Below, piece after piece: positions 1-8,882 of a stretch of DNA of 64,000 nt (the stretch's first letter is position 1; the number at the start of each line of letters is the position of its first letter). The translations under genes and the position numbers were made by a program. This DNA comes from Croceitalea dokdonensis DOKDO 023 (GTDB lineage Bacteria > Bacteroidota > Bacteroidia > Flavobacteriales > Flavobacteriaceae). Where the stretch lies: contig NZ_LDJX01000002.1 of assembly GCF_001306415.1 (NCBI RefSeq), positions 708,425-772,424 on the forward strand, given 5' to 3'. The notes under the pieces were generated by a model. It saw only the letters and a program-made list of their open reading frames with translations. It searched no databases and had not been told where the DNA came from.

Positions 1-1
1 A

Positions 2-661
2 ATACCAAGTATTTCCTTTAGTTACTTTAACCCTAAGACCCAAAAATACGTCTCCTTAAACTCAGAAGAAATCGTAGTGGACGTGATGGAGGGACCTGAA
101 AGTGAATCCAACGGGGCCAATGTAATTGCAGGCAACCAAAAAATAGCAGTGCCAACGGGCAAACAGTTCCATTTTATAAAGACCAACCCCAACCTGAGCA
201 ATAGGGTTGCCAATCATTTCTTTGGGTCCACCAAATTCTACGGTCTGCTATTTAGCCCTTTATTGCTTATACCGTTGATTGTGGTGTACCGCAAAAAACG
301 TCTAAAGGACGATCAAGATGTAGAGGGCATGCGTCTTAAAAAAGCCAATAGACTTGCCAGGAAATACCTTTCCACGGCTAAAAAGGCCCTTGGCAATGAG
401 GACCAATTTTACGTAGCCTTGGAAAAAGCCCTGCACAACTACCTAAAAGCAAAAATAAAGATAGAAACCGCAGATTTTAGCAAGGACAAAATCATTGGGC
501 TGTTACAAGACAAAAAAGTGGAAAGTGCCACAACCGATCAATTTATAGCCTTGTTGAAGAATTGTGAAATGGCACGATACAGTCCGTTCACCAATGTCCA
601 AATGCAACAGGACTACGACAAAGCAAGTGAGGTCATTTCAAAAATGGATAAACAGCTATGA
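2..661 (+). CDS. batD: BatD-like protein, C-terminal part (cut by window edge)
   Basis: The reading frame is already open at the first complete codon, so the N-terminal half lies upstream of the window. What remains is the end of the exposed domain, one hydrophobic segment (around 235-290, FYGLLFSPLLLIPLIVV) followed at once by a basic stretch, and a charged helical cytoplasmic tail. This is the usual end of BatD, the oxygen-tolerance protein of the Bacteroides aerotolerance operon. The stop codon overlaps the batE start by four bases (ATGA type), which supports one operon. The family call rests on architecture and on the batE neighbour; the exact role of BatD is not established. Confidence 0.75.
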   Translation: MPSISFSYFNPKTQKYVSLNSEEIVVDVMEGPESESNGANVIAGNQKIAVPTGKQFHFIKTNPNLSNRVANHFFGSTKFYGLLFSPLLLIPLIVVYRKKRLKDDQDVEGMRLKKANRLARKYLSTAKKALGNEDQFYVALEKALHNYLKAKIKIETADFSKDKIIGLLQDKKVESATTDQFIALLKNCEMARYSPFTNVQMQQDYDKASEVISKMDKQL

Positions 662-1419
662 AAACTCTTTATATCCTAGGGTTATTGCTTTTGGCAAACG
701 TGCCGTTGTTTGCACAGAACAACACGCTTTTTGAGCGTGCTACGGAGGCCTATAATGCAGGTGAGTTCAACAAAGCCATAGAATTTTACGATACTATTTT
801 AAGCAATGGACAACACTCTGCCGCACTTTATTTTAACCTTGGCAATGCCTACTATAAACTTGGGGAAATAGGGCCAAGTATTTATTATTATGAAAAGGCA
901 CTTTTATTAAACCCATCAGATGCTGAAATAAAAAACAATCTGTCCTATGCCAATAATATGCGCCTTGATGCCATCGAGGCGATGCCAAAAACCGCTTTTG
1001 CCCGCTTTTATGAGGCAACGATACAACAACTTTCCTTTGATGGTTGGGCCTACCTTGCCGTGGCCATGATATTTTTGTTTGTGGCATGCTATGTAAGCTA
1101 TTACCTTATCAATTCTTCCACCTACAAAAGAATAACCTTTATCACCAGTTTATTTGCTATGGGTTTGTGCGCTGCCAGTATTTTATTTGCGTATCTACAA
1201 TATGAAAAATACCAAGCCAACAACCCCGCTATCATATTCTCTAGGGAGGTTACCATTACCTCTGAACCCAATGGGGATAGTGAACGTATTTTTGCGTTGC
1301 ACGAAGGCACCAAGGTAAATGTTGAGGAAAGCTTTGAGGATTGGAGAAAAATTAAAATAGCGGATGGCCAAACAGGTTGGTTGCCCGCAGACGCGATTAG
1401 GCTTTTGAAGGATTTTTGA
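658..1419 (+). CDS. batE: BatE-like TPR and SH3 domain membrane protein
   Basis: The 253-residue protein starts with a signal peptide ending near LFAQ. Tetratricopeptide repeats follow (about residues 25-105, with the pattern ALYFNLGNAYYKLG), then two membrane segments (about 128-150 and 160-182) and a C-terminal bacterial SH3 domain (about 195-250, ending GWLPADAIRLL). That order is typical of BatE, the last gene of the Bacteroidetes aerotolerance (Bat) operon, thought to support stress tolerance at the envelope. The start codon overlaps the batD stop. The next gene begins 75 bases later and is unrelated, so batE probably closes the operon. Confidence 0.85.
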   Translation: MKTLYILGLLLLANVPLFAQNNTLFERATEAYNAGEFNKAIEFYDTILSNGQHSAALYFNLGNAYYKLGEIGPSIYYYEKALLLNPSDAEIKNNLSYANNMRLDAIEAMPKTAFARFYEATIQQLSFDGWAYLAVAMIFLFVACYVSYYLINSSTYKRITFITSLFAMGLCAASILFAYLQYEKYQANNPAIIFSREVTITSEPNGDSERIFALHEGTKVNVEESFEDWRKIKIADGQTGWLPADAIRLLKDF

Positions 1420-1494
1420 TTCCTTCCCCATCTTCACTTATGGTACGGCTTGAGATTGGTGGAAACTTTGCTATCTTACGCCAAAGGAAATGCC

Positions 1495-2130
1495 ATGTTG
1501 CATTACAGCGAGATTCTTGAAAAAAACCGGAAGTGGGCGGCCGAAAAATTACGGCACAACCCTGCTTATTTTGATGAAATGGCAAAAGGGCAACATCCCC
1601 GTATCCTCTGGTTGGGCTGCGCAGATAGCCGCGTACCGGCCTCAGAAATCATTGGGGCAGAACCTGGTGACGTTTTTACCCATAGAAATATCGCCAATAT
1701 GGCCATCCATACAGACATTAATATGCTGAGTGTGTTGGAGTATGCCGTGAACAACTTACAGGTGCGTCATATCATTGTTTGTGGCCACTATGGATGTGGT
1801 GGCGTTAAGGCAGCGATGCAACACAGCACCGTAGGCTTTTTGGGCAAGTGGATAAGACATATCAAAGACATTTATTCTAAATATAAAGACGAGGTCAATG
1901 CAATCGAAAACGAGAATGCCCGTTGGGATAGGTTGGTAGAACTAAACGTAGTGGAACAAGTAACAGATTTGGCAAAAACCTCCATTGTACAATCAGCCTG
2001 GGAAAACGGACAATTTTTGGAAATCCATGGTTGGGTATATGACATTAAAACAGGGCTTGCCAAAGACCTGGACCTGTGCATGGGCGATAATTCCCAATTG
2101 GACGATATCTATCAAATACACCCGGATTAA
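1495..2130 (+). CDS. Beta-class carbonic anhydrase (first copy)
   Basis: This cytoplasmic zinc enzyme should interconvert CO2 and bicarbonate. The beta-class motifs are complete: CADSR (zinc Cys plus the Asp/Arg dyad) and, about 55 residues later, HYGC (His and Cys ligands). A TTG at 1450 is in frame, but I choose the ATG at 1495 because AAAGGA lies just upstream and the product (211 residues) has the usual family length and start. A SulP transporter begins 12 bases after the stop, so the two are probably co-transcribed. SulP and carbonic anhydrase pairs are generally read as bicarbonate uptake or pH modules. A second such pair lies at 5311-7727. Confidence 0.92.
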   Translation: MLHYSEILEKNRKWAAEKLRHNPAYFDEMAKGQHPRILWLGCADSRVPASEIIGAEPGDVFTHRNIANMAIHTDINMLSVLEYAVNNLQVRHIIVCGHYGCGGVKAAMQHSTVGFLGKWIRHIKDIYSKYKDEVNAIENENARWDRLVELNVVEQVTDLAKTSIVQSAWENGQFLEIHGWVYDIKTGLAKDLDLCMGDNSQLDDIYQIHPD

Positions 2131-2142
2131 CCACATATTCCT

Positions 2143-4008
2143 ATGTCCCAATTTTTTAGACACTTTCGCGGCGACCTTTTTGGGGGAATAACCGCCGGTA
2201 TTGTTGCCCTGCCCTTGGCACTTGCCTTTGGAGTAAGTTCTGGACTTGGTCCCAGTGCGGGGCTCTATGGCGCAATCTTCATTAGTATATTTGCTGCGCT
2301 CTTTGGTGGGACTCCTACACAAATCTCTGGACCTACCGCACCCATGACGGCGGTAAGCATGGTAGTTATTGCCACTATTCTTGCCTTGCACGATGGAGAT
2401 GTGCAAAAGGCGCTTCCTTATATTCTAGGTGTCTTTCTATTGGCCGGTCTCATGCAGATTGGTCTCGGTATCCTAAAATTGGGGGTTTATATTAAATATA
2501 TTCCCTACCCCGTGGTATCCGGTTTTATGACGGCCATTGGCATTATTATTCTGGTTACCCAATTACTTCCAGCGGTAGGCTATTATCCCAAAGAAGATGC
2601 TGCCTTTGTACAGCAGTTTATGTTGGAGGCAGAAGAAATTATTTTGGAAAATATTTTACGTGAGGAGGCCGGGGAGGGCATTTTGGTCATCGAGGATTTT
2701 GAAGAGACCCTAAAAAGGGCCCATGACATTACAGCGGCAGATAAGCTTAAGGAGGCAGAGGCACTAGCTGCAAAACAGGCTTCTGGCGTATTGGGCACCC
2801 TAAAGGTATTACCTAAGGCACTGGGCCAAATTATATGGCTGGAACTTGCCCTTGCCCTTGCCACAATTCTGATTATTTATGGGTTTAAAAAAATCACCAC
2901 CGCCATTCCCGGTAGTCTGGCTGCACTTATTTTGGTCTCTGGTATGGCTTATCTATTTGGGCTAGATTACAGAACCATAGAAAAAATCCCGGAAGGCTTG
3001 CCCGTATTTCAATCTACGATTTTTACGGCATTTGACGTTAATGAGCTTATGCCTTATCTATTCACGGCCTTTACCCTAGCGGTACTTGGTGCCATAGATT
3101 CCTTGCTCACCTCTGTAGTGGCAGATAATATGACCCGTACCAAGCATCAACCTAACAAAGAATTGATTGGCCAAGGCATTGGCAACAGCATTGCTGCCCT
3201 CTTTGGTGGAATTCCCGGTGCGGGTGCCACCATACGCACGGTAGTAAACATTAAGTCCGGTGGAAAAACAAGATTATCCGGAATCGTTGCTGGGATTTTG
3301 CTCCTCATGGTCCTTTTGGCCCTTGGGCCCATAGCGTCCCAAATTCCTGCTGCCGTGCTCGCAGGCATCCTAATTACGGTAGGCATAAATGTGATGGACT
3401 ATCGGGGTCTCAAAGCTATCCCTTTTTTGCCCAGGGATACCAAAATAGGTCCCTTTAGCATTAGTTCTGAGGTGGTCATTATGTTGGTAGTCGTGACCTT
3501 GGCTTCCTTTTGGAATTTGGTCTATGCCGTTGGCATTGGTTTGATCATTGCGTGCATCATGTTTATGAAAATCATTGGGGAATTGACTACCCGAAGGTCT
3601 GCGGTTAAAGTATTGGACGACAAATCATGGATGTTAAATACGCCTTTTCCCGTTGCACTTAAACATAAAGTTTTTGTCAAACACTTAAAAGGGCCCTTGT
3701 TTTTTGGATCCACCAATGAGTTTCAAAAATTAACGGAACAACTGCCCAACTCTGCCTCCGTTTTGATTATCAGACTAGGTCAAATGCAGTACATGGACCA
3801 ATCTGGGCTGTACGCCATGGAAGAAGTACTGCTCCAGCTCAAAACCCAAAAAATTACGGTACTGTTGGTCAATGTTTTGGAGCAGCCAAAATATATGATG
3901 GCAAAAGCCAGGATTATCCCCAAAACCATCCCTGAGTCCCATATTTTTCCCAATTTTAGTAGTTGCCTGTTTTGGATGGGTAAAAATTTAACCAGTGAAA
4001 ACCCTTAA
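2143..4008 (+). CDS. SulP family anion transporter with STAS domain, enlarged loop
   Basis: This 621-residue inner membrane protein opens with the SulP signature (GGITAGIVALPLALAFG), carries about ten further hydrophobic segments and ends with a cytoplasmic STAS domain (about residues 505-610, with MDQSG at the position of the regulated Ser). SulP proteins carry sulfate, bicarbonate or other anions; the adjacent carbonic anhydrase favours bicarbonate, but sequence alone cannot settle the substrate. Compared with the second SulP in this window it has about 60 extra, highly charged residues (about 148-213, rich in Glu and Lys) between two membrane segments. The extra loop may be regulatory or a contact site, which is inference. 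Confidence 0.88.
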   Translation: MSQFFRHFRGDLFGGITAGIVALPLALAFGVSSGLGPSAGLYGAIFISIFAALFGGTPTQISGPTAPMTAVSMVVIATILALHDGDVQKALPYILGVFLLAGLMQIGLGILKLGVYIKYIPYPVVSGFMTAIGIIILVTQLLPAVGYYPKEDAAFVQQFMLEAEEIILENILREEAGEGILVIEDFEETLKRAHDITAADKLKEAEALAAKQASGVLGTLKVLPKALGQIIWLELALALATILIIYGFKKITTAIPGSLAALILVSGMAYLFGLDYRTIEKIPEGLPVFQSTIFTAFDVNELMPYLFTAFTLAVLGAIDSLLTSVVADNMTRTKHQPNKELIGQGIGNSIAALFGGIPGAGATIRTVVNIKSGGKTRLSGIVAGILLLMVLLALGPIASQIPAAVLAGILITVGINVMDYRGLKAIPFLPRDTKIGPFSISSEVVIMLVVVTLASFWNLVYAVGIGLIIACIMFMKIIGELTTRRSAVKVLDDKSWMLNTPFPVALKHKVFVKHLKGPLFFGSTNEFQKLTEQLPNSASVLIIRLGQMQYMDQSGLYAMEEVLLQLKTQKITVLLVNVLEQPKYMMAKARIIPKTIPESHIFPNFSSCLFWMGKNLTSENP

Positions 4009-4084
4009 CTTTAAAACATAAGCTTCCCTGTCACCCATTTCAGGGCAATTCCTTAAATTTGACCGCCTGAAAGCCACCTAAAAA

Positions 4085-5104
4085 ATGATTGATACCTTAA
4101 AACAACATCTTGCGGAAGTGGAAGCCTTCACCACAGATTCTAAAGACGCCGTGGAAGCCTTCCGCATCAAATATCTTGGTAAAAAAGGATTGTTGACGGA
4201 CTTTTTTGCTGAATTCAAAAACATCCCCAACGAGCAGAAGAAGGAGTTTGGACAGGTAATCAACCAACTAAAAAACCTAGCAACGGAAAAAGTCAGTTCA
4301 TTAAAGGCACAGTTAGAACAACAGACTGCCAAAACAGGTCAGTTTGGAGACATGACCCGCCCCGGGGCTCCTATAGAAATTGGGGTAAGGCATCCTATTT
4401 CCATTGTAAAGAACCAAATCATAGATATATTCTCTAGAATAGGATTTAATGTTTCTGAAGGGCCAGAAATTGAGGATGATTGGCATAATTTTACTGCATT
4501 GAACTTGCCAGAATACCATCCGGCTCGGGACATGCAGGACACCTTTTTTATCCAAACCAATCCAGATATACTCTTACGTACCCACACCTCTTCCGTGCAA
4601 GTAAGGTATATGGAAGAGCACCAACCGCCCATCCGTACCATTTCTCCTGGCAGGGTATACCGCAATGAGGCCATTTCTGCCCGGTCCCATTGCTTCTTTC
4701 ACCAAGTGGAAGGGCTGTACATAGATAAGGATGTGTCCTTTGCTGACCTAAAGCAAACGCTGCAGTTCTTTACCAATGAGATGTTTGGAAAATCTAAAAT
4801 TAGGCTTAGGCCTTCCTATTTTCCGTTCACGGAACCCAGTGCAGAAGTTGATGTCTACTGGGGACTGGAAACAGAGACAGATTATAAGATGACCAAGGGC
4901 ACCGGCTGGTTGGAAATTATGGGATGCGGTATGGTAGACCCTAATGTACTTAAAAACTGCGGTATTGACCCGGAAGAATACTCGGGCTTTGCCTTTGGTA
5001 TGGGTATAGACCGTATCGCCTTGTTATTGCACCAGATATCTGACATCCGTTTATTGAGCGAAAACGATATCCGGTTTTTGGAGCAGTTTAAAAGTGCACT
5101 GTAA
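4085..5104 (+). CDS. pheS: Phenylalanine-tRNA ligase alpha subunit
   Basis: This is the catalytic subunit of the alpha2beta2 enzyme that charges tRNA-Phe. At 339 residues it has normal length. It shows the N-terminal coiled coil (about 1-90), class II motif 2 (around GRVYRNEAISARSHCFFHQ) and motif 3 (GFAFGMGIDRIALL). pheT is not adjacent, which is common in Bacteroidetes. The gene stands alone between two carbonic anhydrase/SulP pairs, with 76 bases upstream and about 200 downstream. Confidence 0.97.
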   Translation: MIDTLKQHLAEVEAFTTDSKDAVEAFRIKYLGKKGLLTDFFAEFKNIPNEQKKEFGQVINQLKNLATEKVSSLKAQLEQQTAKTGQFGDMTRPGAPIEIGVRHPISIVKNQIIDIFSRIGFNVSEGPEIEDDWHNFTALNLPEYHPARDMQDTFFIQTNPDILLRTHTSSVQVRYMEEHQPPIRTISPGRVYRNEAISARSHCFFHQVEGLYIDKDVSFADLKQTLQFFTNEMFGKSKIRLRPSYFPFTEPSAEVDVYWGLETETDYKMTKGTGWLEIMGCGMVDPNVLKNCGIDPEEYSGFAFGMGIDRIALLLHQISDIRLLSENDIRFLEQFKSAL

Positions 5105-5254
5105 GCCATTTTTAGCAAGGAAATCCTGTTTTTCTTGATATCATCACACAAAAACAAAGGTTGTATTCCCTTTTTTTCTTTGGCAACGGTTTCCCTATCA
5201 GCTAGATAAGCCAAGATTTAAGACAAATATAACAATTCCGTTCAAGGCTTATTC

Positions 5255-5303
5255 TTGTTAAACACCTCGGAGTGTTTAACTTTAGACACACTTAATTAAA
5301 CAC
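5255..5303 (+). promoter_or_regulatory. Promoter with inverted-repeat operator before the second carbonic anhydrase
   Basis: TTG (5255-5257) and TAACTTTA (5277-5284), 19 bases apart, fit the Bacteroidetes -33/-7 promoter with one mismatch in the -7 box. The spacer is filled by a perfect inverted repeat, GTTAAACAC (5257-5265), six bases, GTGTTTAAC (5272-5280). A third half site TTAAACAC lies at 5296-5303, just before the start codon. A dimeric regulator bound here would block the polymerase. The regulator is not known. Confidence 0.5.
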
Positions 5304-5310
5304 TAGACAG

Positions 5311-5997
5311 ATGGAAAAAATAAAAAAAGTCATTATCCTTGATGAAAATGACGCAACAGTAGAAGTAAAGCCCCTTATAGAAACGGTTCTCACCGCAGAG
5401 CAGCAGGCGGCATTGACACCGGACAGTGTTATTGAAAGCCTTAAAGCGGGCAATGAACGATATATTTCCAATGATTTGACGGCCAGAGATCACACGGAAC
5501 AAATCCGAAAAGCGACCAATGGACAATTTCCAAAAGCCGTGGTGCTCTCTTGCTTAGACAGCCGTGTTCCCGTGGAGGATGTTTTTGATAAAGGTATTGG
5601 GGATTTATTTGTTGGGCGCGTAGCTGGTAATTTTGTGAATGAAGACATGTTGGGCAGTATGGAATTTGGCTGCAAAGTGGCAGGATCCAAAGTAATTATG
5701 GTTTTGGGCCACGAACATTGCGGGGCTGTAAAAGCAGCCGTAGATGATGTAAAACTTGGGAATATTACCGCCATGCTAAGTAAAATTCGCCCTGTGGTGG
5801 AGGCAAGTGACTATGAGGGTGACCGCACATCAAAAAACGCTGAGTTTGTGCACCTAGTGTGTATCAACAACGTTTTAAATACTATGGAACAAATCCGTGA
5901 ACACAGTCCTATCCTTAAAGAAATGGAAGATAATGGCGAGATCAAAATCGTTGGTGGTGTTTATGATATGGATACGGGCAAAGTAGATTTTCTATAA
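5311..5997 (+). CDS. Beta-class carbonic anhydrase (second copy)
   Basis: This 228-residue protein has the beta-class motifs CLDSR and HEHC with normal spacing, so zinc binding and CO2 hydration are expected. It belongs to a different subgroup from the copy at 1495: it carries about 60 extra N-terminal residues and has EHCGAVKAA in place of YGCGGVKAA, so the two are not a recent duplication. No signal peptide is visible, so it should be cytoplasmic. A SulP transporter follows after 80 bases. The promoter region carries a striking inverted repeat. Confidence 0.92.
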   Translation: MEKIKKVIILDENDATVEVKPLIETVLTAEQQAALTPDSVIESLKAGNERYISNDLTARDHTEQIRKATNGQFPKAVVLSCLDSRVPVEDVFDKGIGDLFVGRVAGNFVNEDMLGSMEFGCKVAGSKVIMVLGHEHCGAVKAAVDDVKLGNITAMLSKIRPVVEASDYEGDRTSKNAEFVHLVCINNVLNTMEQIREHSPILKEMEDNGEIKIVGGVYDMDTGKVDFL

Positions 5998-6077
5998 GAA
6001 ACACCTTAATTTACCTTTGCTTTAAACACTGCGGTTCTTGCACATTAATTTTTAGTAACCAACTAAAACTTGTTTCT

Positions 6078-7727
6078 ATGGCTTTTTATGATACTAAATA
6101 TTTAAAGGGTGATATCACTGGTGGCCTTGTTGCCGGGGTGGTTGCACTGCCTTTGGCCCTTGCCTTTGGGGTACAATCTGGTTTGGGCGCAATTGCGGGG
6201 CTGTATGGCGCCATTGCGGTGGGTATTCTGGCCGCAATTTTTGGTGGCACCACCACACAGGCAAGCGGGCCAACAGGGCCAATGACCGTGGTTTCCGCCG
6301 CTTTGGTGGCCAGTGCCATTGAAGTTGCGGGCAGCCTCCAAGATGCCATGGGAATTATTTTATTAAGCTTTTTGCTCGGTGGGGCATTGCAGATAATTTT
6401 TGGCCTGATCAATATTGCGGGTTACATCAAATATTTCCCATACCCGGTTATATCTGGCTTTATGAGCGGTGTAGGTCTCATTATCGTCATTTTACAGATT
6501 GCCCCTTTCGTAGGGTTAGATTCAGCCAAATCCACCTTAAAAGTAATGGCAGATTTACCTCGTTTATTTACTGATTTTAATTGGCAGGCCTTAGTTTTAG
6601 GAGGAATGACGGTATTGATTTATTACCTGTTTCCAAAAATCACCAAAGCGGTCCCCAGTGCGTTGGTGGCACTCATAGCAGTTTCCATATTTGCCTATTT
6701 CATAGGATGGAACGTGCCCATCATTGGTGAAATTCCGTCAGGATTGCCCTCTTTACAACTAGAAGGTCTTTTTAGTATTGATAGTAGTGCTTATTTTTTG
6801 GTATTGGAATATGGTATGGTATTGGCCGTTCTGGGCTCCATAGATTCTTTGCTCACCTCGGTGATTGCGGATAATATGACCAAGACCAAACACAATAGTA
6901 ATCGCGAGCTGATCGGGCAAGGTATAGGCAATATGGCTGCGGCGCTTATTGGTGGAATTCCGGGAGCTGGGGCAACAAAGGGTACCGTGGTCAATATCAA
7001 TTCTGGCGGCCGTACTAGATTGTCAGGGGCGTTGCACGGTACTTTTCTTTTGGCCGTATTGTTGGGACTAAGTAGCTTGGCCGCCTATATTCCGTTGGCC
7101 GTTTTAGCGGGAATATTGATTCCTATTGGGTTTAAAATTGTGGATATTAAAGGATTAAAACACTTAAAGGTGGTGCCTAGGGCAGATGCCATTGTATTGA
7201 TCATTGTATTGCTTTGGACCACCTTTGGAAGTTTGATACAAGCCGTTGGTATAGGTGTTACCTTGGCCGCATTACTCTTTATGAAACGTGCCAGTGATAT
7301 TGGAGAAAAGGGAATGCAAGTGGGTACCTTGGCCGGTTTTGATGGTGAAAAACCATGGGAAGATGAAACGGAGTTCTATGACAAGTTCAAGGACCAAATC
7401 TATATCAAACATTTGTACGGGCCTTTGTTTTTTGGGTTTACCTCACACTTTCAGGAACAGGTAAAGAATGTGGGAAAAGAAATTAAGGTCTTGCTTATAA
7501 GAATGGACCGCGTTCCTTATATTGATCAATCGGGAATTTATGCGTTGGAAAATGCTATTTTAGATCTAACGCTTAACGGCATAAAAGTAGTAATTACCGG
7601 TTTGCAAGAGCAACCTAAAGATTTATTGGTTGATATTGATATTATCCCTGATCTTGTCCCAGAGTCACAAGTATTTTTATCTGTAGACGAGAGTTTTGAT
7701 TGGGTATCCAAAGAACTGAAAAGTTAG
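6078..7727 (+). CDS. SulP family anion transporter with STAS domain (second copy)
   Basis: The 549-residue membrane protein has the SulP start (GGLVAGVVALPLALAFG), about ten to twelve hydrophobic segments and a C-terminal STAS domain (about residues 435-540, containing IDQSG). It lacks the charged insert seen in the copy at 2143 and has the more usual SulP length. It follows a carbonic anhydrase, as that copy does, so bicarbonate is the likely but unproven substrate. The two SulP proteins are clear paralogues (shared stretches such as GSIDSLLTSV or its variant, and ADNMT.TKH) but have diverged well apart. Confidence 0.9.
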   Translation: MAFYDTKYLKGDITGGLVAGVVALPLALAFGVQSGLGAIAGLYGAIAVGILAAIFGGTTTQASGPTGPMTVVSAALVASAIEVAGSLQDAMGIILLSFLLGGALQIIFGLINIAGYIKYFPYPVISGFMSGVGLIIVILQIAPFVGLDSAKSTLKVMADLPRLFTDFNWQALVLGGMTVLIYYLFPKITKAVPSALVALIAVSIFAYFIGWNVPIIGEIPSGLPSLQLEGLFSIDSSAYFLVLEYGMVLAVLGSIDSLLTSVIADNMTKTKHNSNRELIGQGIGNMAAALIGGIPGAGATKGTVVNINSGGRTRLSGALHGTFLLAVLLGLSSLAAYIPLAVLAGILIPIGFKIVDIKGLKHLKVVPRADAIVLIIVLLWTTFGSLIQAVGIGVTLAALLFMKRASDIGEKGMQVGTLAGFDGEKPWEDETEFYDKFKDQIYIKHLYGPLFFGFTSHFQEQVKNVGKEIKVLLIRMDRVPYIDQSGIYALENAILDLTLNGIKVVITGLQEQPKDLLVDIDIIPDLVPESQVFLSVDESFDWVSKELKS

Positions 7728-7747
7728 GTTTTATTAAACCATAGCCT

Positions 7748-8143
7748 GTGAAAAAGGACATTGATATTCCCATAGCCAAAGAGGTTTATATTGCCATTGT
7801 CCAAGAATGGAACAAGGAATACCTGGACAAAAGCTGGAACGCCTATATCATTAACAACAGAACAACGCCCATTGAAATGGCGCTTGTAGTTTCCAAAGGG
7901 TATGATGGTGACCGTAAAACCTCAACCATGCGCTATGCATTTGGAGTGGTAAAAGCCAAAGGGTATGAAAAGATTGAAATGGTCACCGAGGATGTCCTTG
8001 GTTTAAACAATGAGTTTTTTGTCACTTACTATGCGGACGGTAAGCTCTATGAAAAGCGCTTTACATTCGCCAAAAATACTGTGAATACGGCAAACGCTAT
8101 AAAAATTCCGTTATTGGAGCTCAACGGTGTTTTTGCCAACTAA
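7748..8143 (+). CDS. Conserved small protein of unknown function
   Basis: This 131-residue soluble protein has a GTG start 20 bases after the SulP stop. I recognise the general type (small cytoplasmic proteins beginning MKKDIDIP, known across Bacteroidetes) but no function. It contains no obvious motif or membrane segment and is a mixed alpha/beta sequence. The short spacing suggests it is transcribed with the second carbonic anhydrase/SulP pair, but that is position only. Confidence 0.75.
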   Translation: MKKDIDIPIAKEVYIAIVQEWNKEYLDKSWNAYIINNRTTPIEMALVVSKGYDGDRKTSTMRYAFGVVKAKGYEKIEMVTEDVLGLNNEFFVTYYADGKLYEKRFTFAKNTVNTANAIKIPLLELNGVFAN

Positions 8144-8160
8144 ATTAATTGCCTAAACTA

Positions 8161-8613
8161 ATGACAAGGCGTTCTCTTTTTGCAGTTATCCTAGTGGTTC
8201 TTGGTGCTTGCCAAGATAAAGACGATGCTACGGACTGCGCCCTGGTAGATTGCGCTTTTCAGTCCTTCACGATTAAATTGTTAGGCCCAGAAGGGAATAA
8301 CCTCATTACCAATGGCACCTATGACCCCAAAGACATTACGGTCACAAAAAATGGGAAGCTCCTTTTTACCGGTTCCTCTTCCATGGACCGCATAACGTTT
8401 GAAATTCAGGGCAAAGTAGGACTGAACACTTATGAAATTCAACTTAGTCCAACGGAAACCGATACTTTGGTACTGTCATTATCTGGTGAAAATATAAGAA
8501 AAGGGTGCTGCGGTTTTGACTTCCCTATCGATTCCGTTTTATACAATGGTACAACGCCGGAGACCATAACGGAGGGTGATGTTTATTTTATGACCCTTAC
8601 CGTATTTAAATGA
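8161..8613 (+). CDS. Putative lipoprotein of unknown function
   Basis: The 150-residue product starts with a short lipoprotein signal (MTRRSLFAVILVVLGAC; lipobox LGAC with the Cys at residue 17). Four further Cys appear as Cys-x4-Cys near residues 25-30 and as a CC pair, so disulfides are possible. The rest looks like a small beta-sheet domain of about 120 residues. A TTG at 8149 is in frame, but the ATG at 8161 gives a cleaner signal peptide. I do not recognise the family. Expected location is the outer or inner membrane, facing periplasm or surface. Confidence 0.7.
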   Translation: MTRRSLFAVILVVLGACQDKDDATDCALVDCAFQSFTIKLLGPEGNNLITNGTYDPKDITVTKNGKLLFTGSSSMDRITFEIQGKVGLNTYEIQLSPTETDTLVLSLSGENIRKGCCGFDFPIDSVLYNGTTPETITEGDVYFMTLTVFK

Positions 8614-8882
8614 ATTTCTGGGGATGGCCCAATCACCACCTTCACCAAGGCTATCTGCCATATGATGCGCAAGTGCGCCATTCCGCTAACAACTGGTAAA
8701 ACTTCAAAAAACCAAAGAATTATGCTAGGGTTTTAACATTTTAGCTTAGAATACCTTAATAGTGGCCCTTTAAATCTGTTATATTGTTAATTTAACCCTT
8801 TGATTTTTATGGCATTACCATAGGATTTTAAAGAGCTCCCCTGTAATTTTAGAACTAATGCTAAATCAAAAAAACAACTCCT

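Noticed and set aside
4030..4052. CCCTG...CAGGG pairing after the first SulP gene, considered as a terminator
   Set aside because: The loop is long and no T-run follows, so I do not call it.
8610..8699. A 29-codon frame whose ATG overlaps the stop of the 8161 lipoprotein gene (ATGA)
   Set aside because: It encodes a His- and Trp-rich peptide with no recognised relatives. One overlapping start is weak evidence at this length.
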